A stretch of 64,000 nucleotides of DNA from Buddleja alternifolia (lineage: Eukaryota > Streptophyta > Magnoliopsida > Lamiales > Scrophulariaceae), in contig CM033402.1 of the NCBI GenBank assembly GCA_019426215.1, positions 3,472,001-3,536,000 on the forward strand, read 5' to 3'. The notes under the pieces were generated by a model, which worked only from the letters and a program-made list of their open reading frames with translations, made no database searches and was not told the DNA's origin. Shown piece after piece: positions 35,123-46,309 of this stretch. Every line of letters starts with the position of its first letter. Position 1 is the first letter of the stretch. A program made the position numbers and the translations under genes.

Positions 35123-36950
35123 CTCACTCCTTTACAAGTTCGTTAACATTTTACTATTGTTTCTGGCAGTGTCCTTACCATAGTCCTCACGGTGAACTTT
35201 GTGAGTGTTAGGTGTAAAAAAAAATTTCAATTTAAATAAGAGAACAAGGATCATTAATTACTATCATTTATGTGATGCACTTATATTACGATTGTTTCTC
35301 AAAAATGATTATAATTATATTCTTACTCAAAAACTCTTAAAATCACTCCGAGATTATACGAAACCAAGAACTTATTTGATTTTGCTCCATATTCTATTTT
35401 CAAGCTCTTTATTATGTTTTTCTTTCTTAAAGAAATTAAATTCACCTTTTTTTCTAATTGTCTAAAAGTGTCTGAATAGCCAGTAGCCACTCATTAAAAA
35501 TAGGATTCTATTAATGATGTGCAAAGCTGACAGAATCTAACATCAAAATTTGATATCTGAAGTAACATAAAAAGGTGTTTAAGTTGTCTCTTCGAAGTCC
35601 TAATGCTATTCATAATAGTGTGATTTGTCAATGTGTTTCTTGGATTTTTGGACATTTTTTATATTCCCCAAATAACTATGTTGTTGAATTCCACAACTGA
35701 AAATCGTATTACATGACGATGCCCACCACAGCCTACTGAGGAACTTTGCAGGGAATATTGCTAGTCAAGTCATAATTAGCTCTGTGGAAAATATTGCCAG
35801 ATAAATATTTCTCAAAATATTAAGTTTTAAAATTGGTTGATTTTAGAAAAGAGACCACGAGAAATTTAATAATGTAGACTAATATCGGCTTAAATACCCC
35901 GTATTCATAATTGATAATTTAAAGTCAAAATATGAGTTGAATTGACCCGAATCATTCCTCGACAAGAGTTTGATTTTGACCTGATTGGAATGGGTCGAAG
36001 CATCAACATCAAATTAGGAACATGTTATTTCCAAGTTCCAATTACAGGGACAAATTTGAATATCTAGACGATATTATTTAACTTAAACGTATAAAAAACA
36101 TCTTATTGCCTTTTAAATACACGTTGGACTCAACCTCCCTAAGCATTCCGAGTTTGCATTGGGATTGTACCTCACTATTATATTATTTGTGCTACTTTGT
36201 TCTTGTAAACGATATCTTGTAATATCATTTGATCTTGTTTTTAAGAATCAAACTCGCAACCATATAGTAAACCTCCCATTTTCTTTGTGAGTTTTGAAAC
36301 TCCAAAATTTATAAGAATTATAGTTGATATGCCCTAATTTGGGCATATGACCCAAAGACCAAAATACTCTCACTACATTAGGTTATTACAATTAAGCCCA
36401 AGATCCGCGTATTTTCCATGGGTCGGGGCGGGTGCGACCCTTGACCGACCAGAAGACCATAAATACTAACCGTAGGATCATGACGTGTGGCATCATTTCT
36501 ATGAACCATATGTCCATCTTCTATCCGTATACTAGAATATCTCTATAAATACCCAACTTATATCAAGATAGAGGAGACAATATACTCTACAATGCCCAAA
36601 TATTTCTCTCTTTGGAAATCCATACGACTCTAGTGATCTTATTCTATAAATTCAATGTAAGTTCCCTCTATATATTAGAGCACCTTCTAATACGATACAA
36701 ATGTATACAACCTTACGACCCTACAAATAGTATCCTAAGATCCTACAAATACGACCCTATAATCCAACAAATATAATTAAACCTTTGAACTACTTAAACT
36801 TTGATCCTCCAAAGAAATAGGTAGGCAGCTTGGTCAAGTAGCCAAATACAGTTTATAATATCATTATTTTGAGTCATGCTAGACCTATCGTTCCTATTGT
36901 GTTGGTTCGTTCACTTGACGAAAAATGACCTGGATCAATAGTAATCCTAT
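35123..36950. other. Intergenic DNA, possible solo-LTR-like segment
   Basis: No gene recognised. Around 36330-36660 a compact stretch with a TATA-like CTCTATAAATACCCAAC and a following CTCTACAATGCCC leader looks like a promoter or an LTR, but no mate or ORF is attached. Otherwise AT-rich. Confidence 0.3.
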
Positions 36951-37092
36951 GTTTGGTTCATGGTAATTTGGTGAAGAAAAAGAAAAGGAAAACATTGTCC
37001 ATGATTTAATTTATAGTACTTTGCGCTTTATTTTTTTATCATTCTCATTTTTATTCTTTTTACTTTTTCTCACCAAAATCGAAGAACCAAAC
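36951..37092. mobile_element. Foldback MITE (GTTTGGTTC ends)
   Basis: GTTTGGTTCATGG at the left and GAAGAACCAAAC at the right are inverted, with purine-rich then pyrimidine-rich arms (AGAAAAAGAAAAGG against CTTTTTACTTTTTCTC). Flanks AATCCTAT and AAATCCTAC suggest an 8-base duplication with one change. Similar in design to 53248-53439. Confidence 0.6.
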
Positions 37093-37413
37093 AAATCCTA
37101 CATGAATTATTTCAAAATTTGAAGTCCTAATCCGTTTCGGTCCATCTTGTTCATAGTGCCTAATTAAATATTTTTCGGTGCTTAATGAAAAAACAATTTT
37201 ATTACCATTACAAATCGTTATAGAATACTAATTAAACACTAGAAATGATATAATAATTTCGAGAATAATAATAATCGGGATAACTTATAAGTAAATAATA
37301 TCAGCACTCCAAATATGTTATTGACACTCAAATATTCAATACAAGTTTCTTGATAAAAATAATAGAAAATAGAGTTTCAATAATAATTTTTGGAGCTCCA
37401 ATACTATCTCCCT

Positions 37414-37450
<37 letters not shown>

Positions 37451-37850
37451 TCTACAATTATCATGTAGGTGAATGGTGATGCATGATAGCCATTTGTTGA
37501 GAGTTGAGATAAAAGTCCTTCCTCTCCCCCACCCCCCCCACCCCACCCCAACCCCGGGTCATTCTTGGTGGCACCTGGAGTATAGCTCCAAGCCACTATT
37601 CATTTAATTGCCTTTTGATCCAACCATTTGTGAAACTATTATATTTTGGTCCTTATAACTTTACAGAAATTACATAAAATATTGTTACTGAATTTTTATC
37701 ATTTAACGAGTTAAGCATTCTGTTCTAAAATTCTCATGTAAGAGGGTTGCTTCGTAAATCCGATTGCTTCATCAACGAAGACTTATGTTGGATCTGAAGT
37801 AAAGTACCTATCTTACCCTGTTGAATTCTAAAATATAGTCTTAACTTCAT
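37093..37850. other. AT-rich DNA at the pararetrovirus boundary
   Basis: No gene. Contains a (TA)n run at about 37420-37450 and a C-rich run (CCCCACCCCCCCCACCCC) at 37528-37550. The exact point where viral sequence begins is not visible. Confidence 0.4.
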
Positions 37851-37958
37851 TAATAATTTAAACTCAGAAACACAAAAAAGATAAATAACTTGAGAAAACT
37901 TTTCTGGTGTGGAAGATCAGATTATACTGCGACCACAGAGCATACTCAGAATACTCAA

Positions 37959-37970
37959 GCTCTGTTACCA
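37959..37970 (-). promoter_or_regulatory. tRNA-Met-type primer-binding site
   Basis: On the minus strand TGGTAACAGAGC differs at one base from the TGGTATCAGAGC used by caulimovirids to prime minus-strand DNA. It lies downstream of the TATA/AATAAA region, in the leader, which is the expected place on the circular genome. Confidence 0.65.
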
Positions 37971-38319
37971 TTTTGCTTGCACACTAGGGGGAATTATCCC
38001 GCACATTTTGTCTCCCGACCAGTAACACCGAGACGGTAAACAAAATCTTCCCAAAGCAGTATCAGAGATTATTGAAAACAATAATTTGTACAGCGGAAAC
38101 ATATTTTTGAGACGATGAAAGAGTAGAATGTTACTACTGTTCATCATCATTTTTAACATTTTTAATGTTTTTGTATTTTCGGTTTTTTAATGTTTTTGCA
38201 TTCATGAGAGAATTATAACATTTTTAAATAGTAGGGGAATCCCGTCCCTGGGGGTAGTTTACTCATTATGCATTATAAAGCAGATAAAAACTTACAAGAT
38301 ATTATTGCAAAGAAGATAT

Positions 38320-38325
38320 TTTATT
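38320..38325 (-). terminator. Pararetrovirus polyadenylation signal
   Basis: AATAAA on the minus strand, about 90 bases after the TATA box. In caulimovirids a promoter-proximal AATAAA is bypassed once and used at the second pass, giving a terminally redundant pregenomic RNA. The spacing here fits. Confidence 0.55.
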
Positions 38326-38414
38326 ACAAGAAAGGTGAGAGACTCTATAGCAACCAAGAAGTGTGGGTTGGAGAGTGTTCAAGGAGCAATTTTTACAACT
38401 GAGGGATGAGGTCA

Positions 38415-38421
38415 TTTTATA
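38415..38421 (-). promoter_or_regulatory. Pararetrovirus TATA box
   Basis: TATAAAA on the minus strand in the context GGCCTATAAAATGACC, just after the TAV reading frame, where caulimovirids keep their pregenomic promoter. Transcription would be expected to start about 30 bases on, near 38390. Confidence 0.6.
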
Positions 38422-38788
38422 GGCCTCAGACATGAAAGAAATTACAACAAAATGAAGAGAAATTTGGCATCCGAACTGCCATTATTACAAACAGTGTCTA
38501 AACAGTAAAAAGTACATAAGTGGTAATAGTGAACAGTTAATATAGTACAAAAGTTGCTAAAATTATTAAAGATTGTTGCTTTGAATTCAGTGCCTTGTTT
38601 GATAACTGAATTATTGCTGCAAATTATTGTCCTTGCTGCTGATACATTTATGGCCTTTGTCTGGGAGATGCATTATTTTGCTGAAACTTTGAATGCTGTC
38701 TTCACGAGCTGTCTCTTGAAATTTGTCTTGTAATTGAATTATTGGTGCTGCTAACCATTATTGTTGAACTGTTGAAGCCTTTTGTATT

Positions 38789-40470
38789 TTAGTATGTATC
38801 TCGACTGGTTCCTTCTAGATCTGAATTATATTCTGAATCAAGATTATACATATCAGGATTATATCTTGGTGGGTATTCCACACTTGTCATTGCTCTTTTT
38901 CCTAATGTAGTAAGACGAACTTTGCATCTGGTCTTGGCCGGAATAAATATGCTATGATGAGGTGCCTGGAAAATAAGCTTGAGGTCTGAATCTGAATTGG
39001 GCATCATATACTGTCGCTGCGTTTTCCTCCTTATTTCCAAAGCTAATTTGAGCTCTTCTATATTGGCTAAAGGATTAATGGCTTCAGGACAATTCCACAA
39101 TGTTGACATTGGTTCCCATTTTTCATAATTCTCTGTTATCGAAAAGAATGAATGTCTTATTTCTATTCCTGTAGTGTTCCAAATTGGAGGTAGAGATACT
39201 ATGTCAAGCTTGAAACTTTATGCTGCTTGTTGCTCGAATATAAAATTGACAGCGTCTGAAATATGTCGACCTATATGAGTCACTTGTACTGGATCTGATA
39301 CAAATATTTTTGCTATGAAACCATAGTCTAATAACCTTTGAACGCTGATAAATTCTTCATCTATCCATCCTTCTCTAAAAACTGATACATCTATATGAAC
39401 ACTAGGCCATGAAAAATATTTTAGGGTGTAGAATTTTAATGATCCTTTGTGGCGAATAGGTTCGCCCTTCCATTGTAGTAGGCGAGTCTTTGAAATTATT
39501 CCTTCTATCCGCTGATTGATAATAATTTGGGCTACCTTTAACATTTTTTTGTAAAAGCTATCTTCTGCTTTTTGCCAAATGATACTCTGAATTTCTTCAG
39601 GTAAAGCTAGAACTGTTTGGCAAGGGTTAAAAAAGGTTCGAACAGACAAGAATTGGTAGGATTTATTTTTGATCTCCTTAGGAACATCATTTTGTCTGGG
39701 GTTTATTAAATGGGCTGATAACTTTTGATGCTGGGCTAAAAGGTCTTGATAAAATTTGTTAAGGTTGGTAAACTGTTTAGTTATAGTTTCTAAGTCATCT
39801 TCGAGTGCTTCTACATCTGAGTTTATGGGTCTCTTTCCCTTTGAAAGTATTTTGGGCTTTGCATTTTCGGCATTAGGCTGTATGTAAAAATTTGTGCCTA
39901 AAATTCTTCTTGCTGCTGTTAATGCTTCATGAAAATGTTTAAAGGGCTCCAAGTATCCCTTTGCTACCTTCTGAATGCTTTGTATTGCTCGTTGATAATC
40001 TTCAAAGATTCCCACTGGTTCTCCTCTAATAACAAGATAAACTGCTGCTTCGTCTAATGGAAAATTTTTGTTTTCCTTTTCAAAGTAATAACAAAGTGCA
40101 TTTAGTGCTGTTAATTTGTCGGCTAAAGGATGAGCTTCCCATAGAGCATTGAGTAAAATACTTTGATCTTCAGTTATATGAGGGGTATCTTTTGGAAGCT
40201 TGAAATTATGTCTGACTGGAAGAGCTATTTTGCCAAAGGTTTTTAAAGCTGGTCTAGGAAAAACGCTTTGTGTAGCTGGATTGAAAAATTGAGTTTCTAT
40301 TGTGAATGCTGGTCTATTCTGGCTAGTTTGTTGAAAATTAGGCCTGAAACCTGGTCTTCGGACTATTTGGTTGTAAGCTGCAGAGGGAGGTCTTATTTGT
40401 TGGTTGTCTTGGTCGTTGGAAGCCTTGATCTGTTTCCCAAAATTAAAGTTAATTGTCTGCTTAATAAATC
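38789..40470 (-). pseudogene. Viroplasmin/translational transactivator (TAV) ORF
   Basis: A long open frame from about 40470 to 38789, interrupted once by TAA at 39218-39220; the frame continues on both sides without change of register. The upstream end overlaps the polymerase C-terminus in another frame and its true start is unclear. The region around 40015 (VYLVIRGEPVGIFEDYQRA, later FKHFHEALTAARRIL) fits the caulimovirus viroplasmin domain, an RNase H-like fold with a Y-x-V-x-x-G...G-I-[FY] pattern. TAV builds the cytoplasmic inclusion bodies and lets ribosomes reinitiate on the polycistronic RNA. Whether the TAA is a mutation or a natural end is open; an ATG at 39109 follows it. Confidence 0.75.
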
Positions 40471-42491
40471 TGCTATGCTATTGTTTGATCCTTTAATATG
40501 TTCAAACTCTACTTTATATCCATTACCTTCTATTGCATTTCTAAAATTTAATCATCTTTTATTATTTTGTTTTCTAGAATTTTCATTTTTTATAAATCTA
40601 ACTACAGCTTCACAATCTGTTCTAATGGTAAAAGGTTTATTTAAATATAGTCTAAAATGGTCTATTGCTTTAACTATTCCTGCTATTTCATAATTCAGGC
40701 TAGTCCAATTACTTCCTGTTTTGTTAAAATTACCACTGAAATAAGCTGATATTTTTTCTTCACTTTTTGGAGAAAATTTATGAGGTTTACATTTTAATAT
40801 TGCTCCTCATCCTTTTATAGAGCTATCTACTTCTATTATGACATAATCGGTACTTAAGGGTAATTCTAAAGGTTTTAAATCTTTAACAATTTCTTTAATT
40901 TTTCTGACTAGGTTAATATCTTCCTGATTAAAATGTCTTTGACCTGATTTTCCTGTTTTCTTATATAATGGTCCGACTAATTTACTAAGTTTAGGAATAA
41001 ATTTTCTAGAGTAATTTAATATTCTTAAAAACGCTTGTATTTGTTTTAAGTTTTCTAGCTTATCTGGGAAATCTAGAATTTTTTGAGCTATATGAGGTTG
41101 TAATTTAATTTGTCCGTTTCTTATTTCTAAACCTAAAAAGCTTATTTTTCTCTTAAAAAGTTTCATTTTCTTTTTAGATACTACTATTCCATTTTCTTCT
41201 ATTAAATTAAACACTTGTTTTAAATGATACTGTCCATAAATTTTTGAAATATTGCTGGAGCATTTTTTAAACCAAAAGATAGAACATTCCACTCGAAATG
41301 TCCTTCACTACAGCTGAAAGTTGTCCATTTTTTGTCTTCTTCTACCATTTTAATTTGATTATATCCGTTTTTTAAATCAAATTTTGAAAATATCTTTTTA
41401 TTTTGTATAAGATTAATTAACTCATCTTTATGAGGTATTCTATAAGCATCATCTTCTGTATTATCATTCACTCTCTTATAATTATATACTATTCTAGGTT
41501 TTCCTCTTTTTATTTCTGCATTATTTCTTACTATGAATGTTGCTGATCTATGAGGACTATCACTTCTTCTGATAACACCGATTTCCAACATTTCTTTTAT
41601 TTGGGTTTTGAATTCTTTTATATCTTCAGGAGTATATTCTATAGCTGTTGTTCTTATAACTATATCTGTGTTTAATATGTTTAGTTTAAAAGTATAATTT
41701 ACTTTGTTTTTAGCTAAATCATCTCCTATAACTCCTAACATTTCTAATTTATGCAAAATTCTTTCATTTTCTAGGTTTAAAACTTCTAATCCTTTTCCTA
41801 TATCTCCAATTTCTTCATCTAATAGGATATCTATAGTTTCAGGTTCTATATTATTTTGTTCTAATTCTTTGAAAAAATCAAGTTCATTATTACCATGTCC
41901 ACCACGCTTCGCAGTCAACTCTGATTGTTTAATGTATCTATTAGTCGGAAAAGTATAATTATGTTTGCTAATAGTAATATAATTTTTTCCTATTAAGATA
42001 CTACCATTTAATGCACAAATGAAGTTTAACCCTAAAAGGAATTCGTGGCTATTTATGTTTTCTGGTGCTATAAGGACTTGTCCTAATGTATATTTGCTAC
42101 TATAATTTCCTGAAAAATCTTTAAATTGTATTCCGATGTTAATTAATTCTTTTGTTATTCTCATTAATCTATTTTCTGCAGTTCTACTAGTAACAGTATA
42201 ACTTAAATGTGTTACAAATTCTTTTGGCACAAGACTAGCGCTAAGCATGCTTTTTGTACTTCCTGTATCTAAAATGGCTTTAGTTTCAATATATTTTTCT
42301 TGATTACACCATATTCGACAATCTAAAAGTATTAGACTACTAGTATAGGGTACTTGTAGTTGGGGTTCATACGCTGTATTTTGTAAATGAGTTTCTTCTA
42401 ATTGTTGATTAATTTCATCAAGTTCTTCTATAATTACACCTTTTCCTTTATTTTGATTACTACTTATGTTTTCATTATTTTTAAATTTTAA
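40393..42491 (-). pseudogene. Pararetroviral protease-RT-RNase H
   Basis: Begins in frame straight after the coat-protein stop. Aspartic protease active site ILDTGST (GATACAGGAAGT at 42258-42269). RT blocks: RGKPRIVYNYKRVN, FSKFDLKNGYNQI and SFGLKNAPAIFQKFMDS. At about 41225 the frame jumps directly to HLKQVFNLIEENG; the segment that should hold the catalytic Y-x-D-D box is missing and the register changes, so RT is dead. RNase H follows with its acidic residues (EVDSSIKG, LNYEIAG, IRTDCEAV, ADLLSR) but is cut by TGA at 40807-40809 and 40552-40554. The frame ends at 40393, overlapping TAV. Confidence 0.92.
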
Positions 42492-44090
42492 TTATATTAA
42501 TTGTATTGTTAAATCTAAATTCTCTATTTTATGGCTTAGTACTTCTATAGATTCTAGTTTTTTACTAGGTTTATGCGATACATCTGTTTCTATATTATAT
42601 GCGTCTTTAGCACAAATAAAACAAATCTCGTCAAAACATATATTGCACTGATATCTTAAATGCATATCAGGATATAATCTACAAATATTACAGGCTACAC
42701 TCATAGTTCCTTTTCCATTTATATATTTATGTTCACATGAATTATTCATGTAGGTATATTCTATTATATTAGGAATTTCTGATCCTTCTTCACTTACTAT
42801 ACTAAATATGCTTTCATTACCGTCTATACTTACTACGTCTTCATCTAATTGTTCTGCTATGGCTGCTCTTTCCATATTAAATTGTCTTTTCGGACATCTA
42901 TTAGCTAAATGTTTAGGATCTCCACAAATATAACATGTGCATTTTCTTGTTGATGGTTTTTTAACATAATTAGGGGGCTTTCTTCCTTGCCTATATTGTC
43001 TAAAACTAGATTTTGGTTTATTTGATTTCCTTAATATTTTGCGTTTTGGCTTAAAGTAATTCTTCTGTCCATATTGTTGAGGGGTGTATATAGCTTTTCT
43101 ACAAAACTCATAAGATTGTTTTCTAATTTGTTCTCTAATAAATTCTTCTTTACACCATTCCTGAAGTTTAAAGAAAGTATATTGTACTCTAGGTCCTATA
43201 CCTAATCTTGTAAGATTACCATTAGTGTTTATCCATTCTTCATGTATTCTTTTTCCTAAATCTTGGGGTAATTTCGTAAAATATCTATTACATAATTCTT
43301 CATCAAATGCTTTATTAGCTTCTCCTATTAACCTTGTAAAATCCTGACTAAAAGGTATAATATATTTCATATCAGTTATAGTGAGTTGTTCTAGGTTTCT
43401 AAGTGTCGTATCTTGTATGAATGTATTTTCTCTTCCTGGATCTATTCCTATTATTAACGTTTTAATAAAACTAGTAAAATTATAGGGATTATTTCCTAAG
43501 GCCTTTATTTCATTAATTCTATTAGGATCTTTTTTCTTCTTACTTTGCCAGATAGATAATGAAATATCCATATCTGCTTTTTTATTTATTTCCCAATGTC
43601 TTACTACACACTGTTCCCATATATTTATTTCTTCTGGCCACATTTGTGGACTTCCTAATTCAATTACTAACATGGTTCCACTCATGGTTTTTCCTATGGG
43701 TTGTCTTGATCCTATATATTTATTTGGTTGGGTTGATCCATATTCATATGTTGGATTTTTCCATTCTGGTCTACCACTCATTTCTACATTTCTAGCTGGA
43801 ACTTCACTATAATCTGGTTCTACTTTAGTTCTTTTTCCTATATTACTACTTGTACTTGCTTGGCTATCTGCCATAAAAGCTACTTCATTGCTACTTTTTT
43901 CTTTAAAGAAATTTTTAAATTCTATTTTTCCGGAAACTATATCATCTACTAAATCAATATTATAATATTGTTTAAATTCTTCTTCAGCCGATTCTAAATT
44001 GATATCTAAATTCATTGCTTCAAAATACATTTCGTCTACTAATTCTCTTAAATTATTTATCTCAAAATTTTTTCTTAATATTTCTTCCAT
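42492..44090 (-). pseudogene. Pararetroviral coat-protein region
   Basis: A 532-residue open stretch from the ATG at 44090 to TAA at 42492. It is in the same frame as the upstream movement-protein region and the downstream polymerase, so it is probably the middle of one polyprotein rather than a separate gene. The basic, Lys/Arg-rich part (about 342-383) precedes a retroviral-type zinc knuckle C-x2-C-x4-H-x4-C at residues 386-399 (CYICGDPKHLANRC), the RNA-binding signature of caulimovirid coat proteins. A second Cys cluster follows at 467-493 (C467, C470, C482, C485, C490, C493). The N-terminus is acidic. No internal breaks are visible. Confidence 0.88.
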
Positions 44091-44132
44091 AATTTTTGGT
44101 CTATAATCATTTTTAAGCTGACTTTCTAATTG

Positions 44133-45209
44133 TCAAATTTCTTCGTCTATTTTTTCTATATTTTCTTCCTCTTCATCTTCTTCGCTTTTTATGTCAGATA
44201 TTATTTCCCAATCTGCAAATCTACTAGTTATTCTAACTTCTTCTTCTTCTATAATATTCATGTAGCTTGTTTCAGTTTCATTATCAGTTTCTTCTTCTAG
44301 ATCTTCTAAATTTTCTTTGGGATCTTGTTTTTGGTAATTAAGAAATCTAATAGAAGTCTGACCTCTACTATTTGTATACATTACACTTTCTCTTGGAATT
44401 TTGACAGTCTCATTTTCTTCTAAGTGTTTTGTTAATTCACATTCTTCTCCATTTAAATCGTTATTATCAATATTTAAAGGTTTAATCATTTTTACTCCTA
44501 CTGAGGCTAATCCATCAATTATCCCATCTATATTAATTTTATATTGAGGAAAACTATTATTGGTTACTCTTCCTAAAAAAGCTATAGAAACTACTAAGTT
44601 GTTACCATCATATGTTTCATATCCTCTAGTTTGTAATCCTATAGTAATTTTATTAATAGCTTTAATACTTTTCATTATGTTTAGAGCTACATAAAATATT
44701 CCTACATTATTAGTCATATCTATTTCCATACTAGCAAATACTGCTCTCCTAGCATCAGACCAACTTTTATCTAATAATAAAACTAAAACCTTTCCACCAG
44801 TTCCCTTTCTAGTTAATCCCTTTATTCCTACAATAATTAATCCTAAATGTATATACTTTTGCTTTAATTGTTTTATACATTCCGGGCTAACTAAGCTTAT
44901 ATTTTCAGCATTTGTTGTAACTTTTACTTCTTTTTCTCTAAATTTCTTGATTAAATGCGTGTTAAAATCCATTTTTCCTACCTTGTATAATGTTTTAGGT
45001 TTTAACTTATCTATTCCCTTGTTATTATATAAATTAAGATTTTCTTCTACGTCTATTATCTCTTCTAATTCTACTTCTCTAGCTGAGCTTTGACTTCCTG
45101 ATCCTCTAAACATTCGTTTAGTGAAAGTATTACTTATTTTTCCTTTCTCTTTTTCTTTATTACTTGATTCACTTATAGTTCTACTGGTACCACTAAATGA
45201 TCTCCTCAC
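44133..45209 (-). pseudogene. Pararetroviral movement protein (30K family)
   Basis: Open from a GTG at 45209 to TGA at 44133-44135, 358 residues. The core matches the 30K movement-protein superfamily: YIHLGLIIVGIKGLTRKG, then VLVLLLDKSWSDARRA, and LQTRGYETYDGNNLVVSIAF. These proteins enlarge plasmodesmata or build tubules for cell-to-cell transport. The expected initiation point, overlapping the stop of ORF2, reads GTGA rather than ATGA, which suggests a lost start codon. After the TGA the same frame continues 14 codons to the coat-protein ATG, so MP and CP were probably one reading frame. The C-terminal part is very acidic. Confidence 0.85.
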
Positions 45210-45550
45210 TTTTTTACCAATATATATATTTTAGGTTCTTTTTTAGGTTTTTCAGATTCTTCTAGTGCTAAATTTGATAATCTTTCTTCTATACTATCTT
45301 GTAAATCTTCTTTAATCACTTGAGATACTGTGTCTATTTTAGTACTTAATTTTTCTAACTTATTTTCTAATTTATCTAGCCTTTCGAATATTTGTAGAAT
45401 TAAAGCGAATTGAATATTCCAAAGTTTAGGATATAATTTATCTGAATTACTAGTTCCTTGATAGGTAGTAAATCCTTCTTCGGTAGATAGATATTTATTT
45501 GCTAGTTCAATGGCTCTTTTATATTCTAATCTATTTTCTATATTATTCAT
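45206..45550 (-). CDS. Pararetrovirus small ORF2 (virion-associated-like)
   Basis: 114 residues, intact. The ATG at 45550 overlaps the ORF1 stop as ATGA, and its own TGA overlaps the start of the MP frame. It has a heptad-like segment (IFERLDKLENKLEKLSTKID) and a charged, Lys/Pro-rich tail. Position and character resemble the small coiled-coil virion-associated proteins of badna- and caulimoviruses; this is an inference from layout, not a motif match. Confidence 0.6.
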   Translation of the reverse strand: MNNIENRLEYKRAIELANKYLSTEEGFTTYQGTSNSDKLYPKLWNIQFALILQIFERLDKLENKLEKLSTKIDTVSQVIKEDLQDSIEERLSNLALEESEKPKKEPKIYILVKK

Positions 45551-46309
45551 CCACTAACTATTCGTTCTATATTTTTTAGCGTTTTACTTGTTTCTAAGTT
45601 TTGAGCTTCAAGTTTATTTATTTTTTTTATTACTTGGCTTAGAGTTTTCTTAGTTTCAATTTCTAATTGTTTTAGCTTATTACTTTCCAAGCTATATTTT
45701 AACTCTATTATTTCGTCTTTAGTGGGGAAAAGCTTATTATATTTCTTAACTATTTTTAGAGTTTCCTCAGATTGTTGTTTAATATAATCTAAATTATTAT
45801 TTTCACCTTTCTTTATTATTTCTCTATTTATTAAAATGGTTTCTTTTAATGATTCTAACGTTTTACAAAATTTAACGTTATTTATTTCTAAGTTTGATGC
45901 TAACGATATAAATATGTCTGTTAAACTATTTAGGTGTTTATTTTCTGAATGTAAATTGTGCTTAAAATTTGAATCAAATCTACAAATAAATTTATGTTTA
46001 TCTAAAGAGATTACGGTTTTATCGGTTAAACTATATTCTAAATCTAGATATTCTAATCTTTTATAATTAGAAGAAGCTATTTTAATAAAAGGCTGCTATT
46101 AATATATTCAATATTAAAAGGTACTTAATATAGTTTTTGTGATCTCTTAATTTAGGAGGTATGTTAAGATAATTATTAACCCAATGTTCTCTCCTAATTA
46201 TTAATTGATTTTGTAATTCTAATATTAATTCTGTATTAGTATAATCTAAGTTTTCTAAAGTATTAAGACAATCAATAAAAGCACTTAAAATATGAGCAGG
46301 AATTGGCAT
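45547..46309 (-). pseudogene. Pararetrovirus ORF1, coiled-coil protein with frameshift
   Basis: A 75-residue frame starts at ATG 46309 (MPIPAHILSAFIDCLN) and stops at 46082. A second frame, open from about 46100 to TGA at 45547-45549 with no ATG near its start, encodes about 180 residues rich in Lys, Glu, Asn and Leu with long helical heptads (for example KYSLESNKLKQLEIETKKTL). The two overlap at the break, so they are most simply one ORF of about 250 codons split by a single indel. The function of such first ORFs is unknown. Confidence 0.55.
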
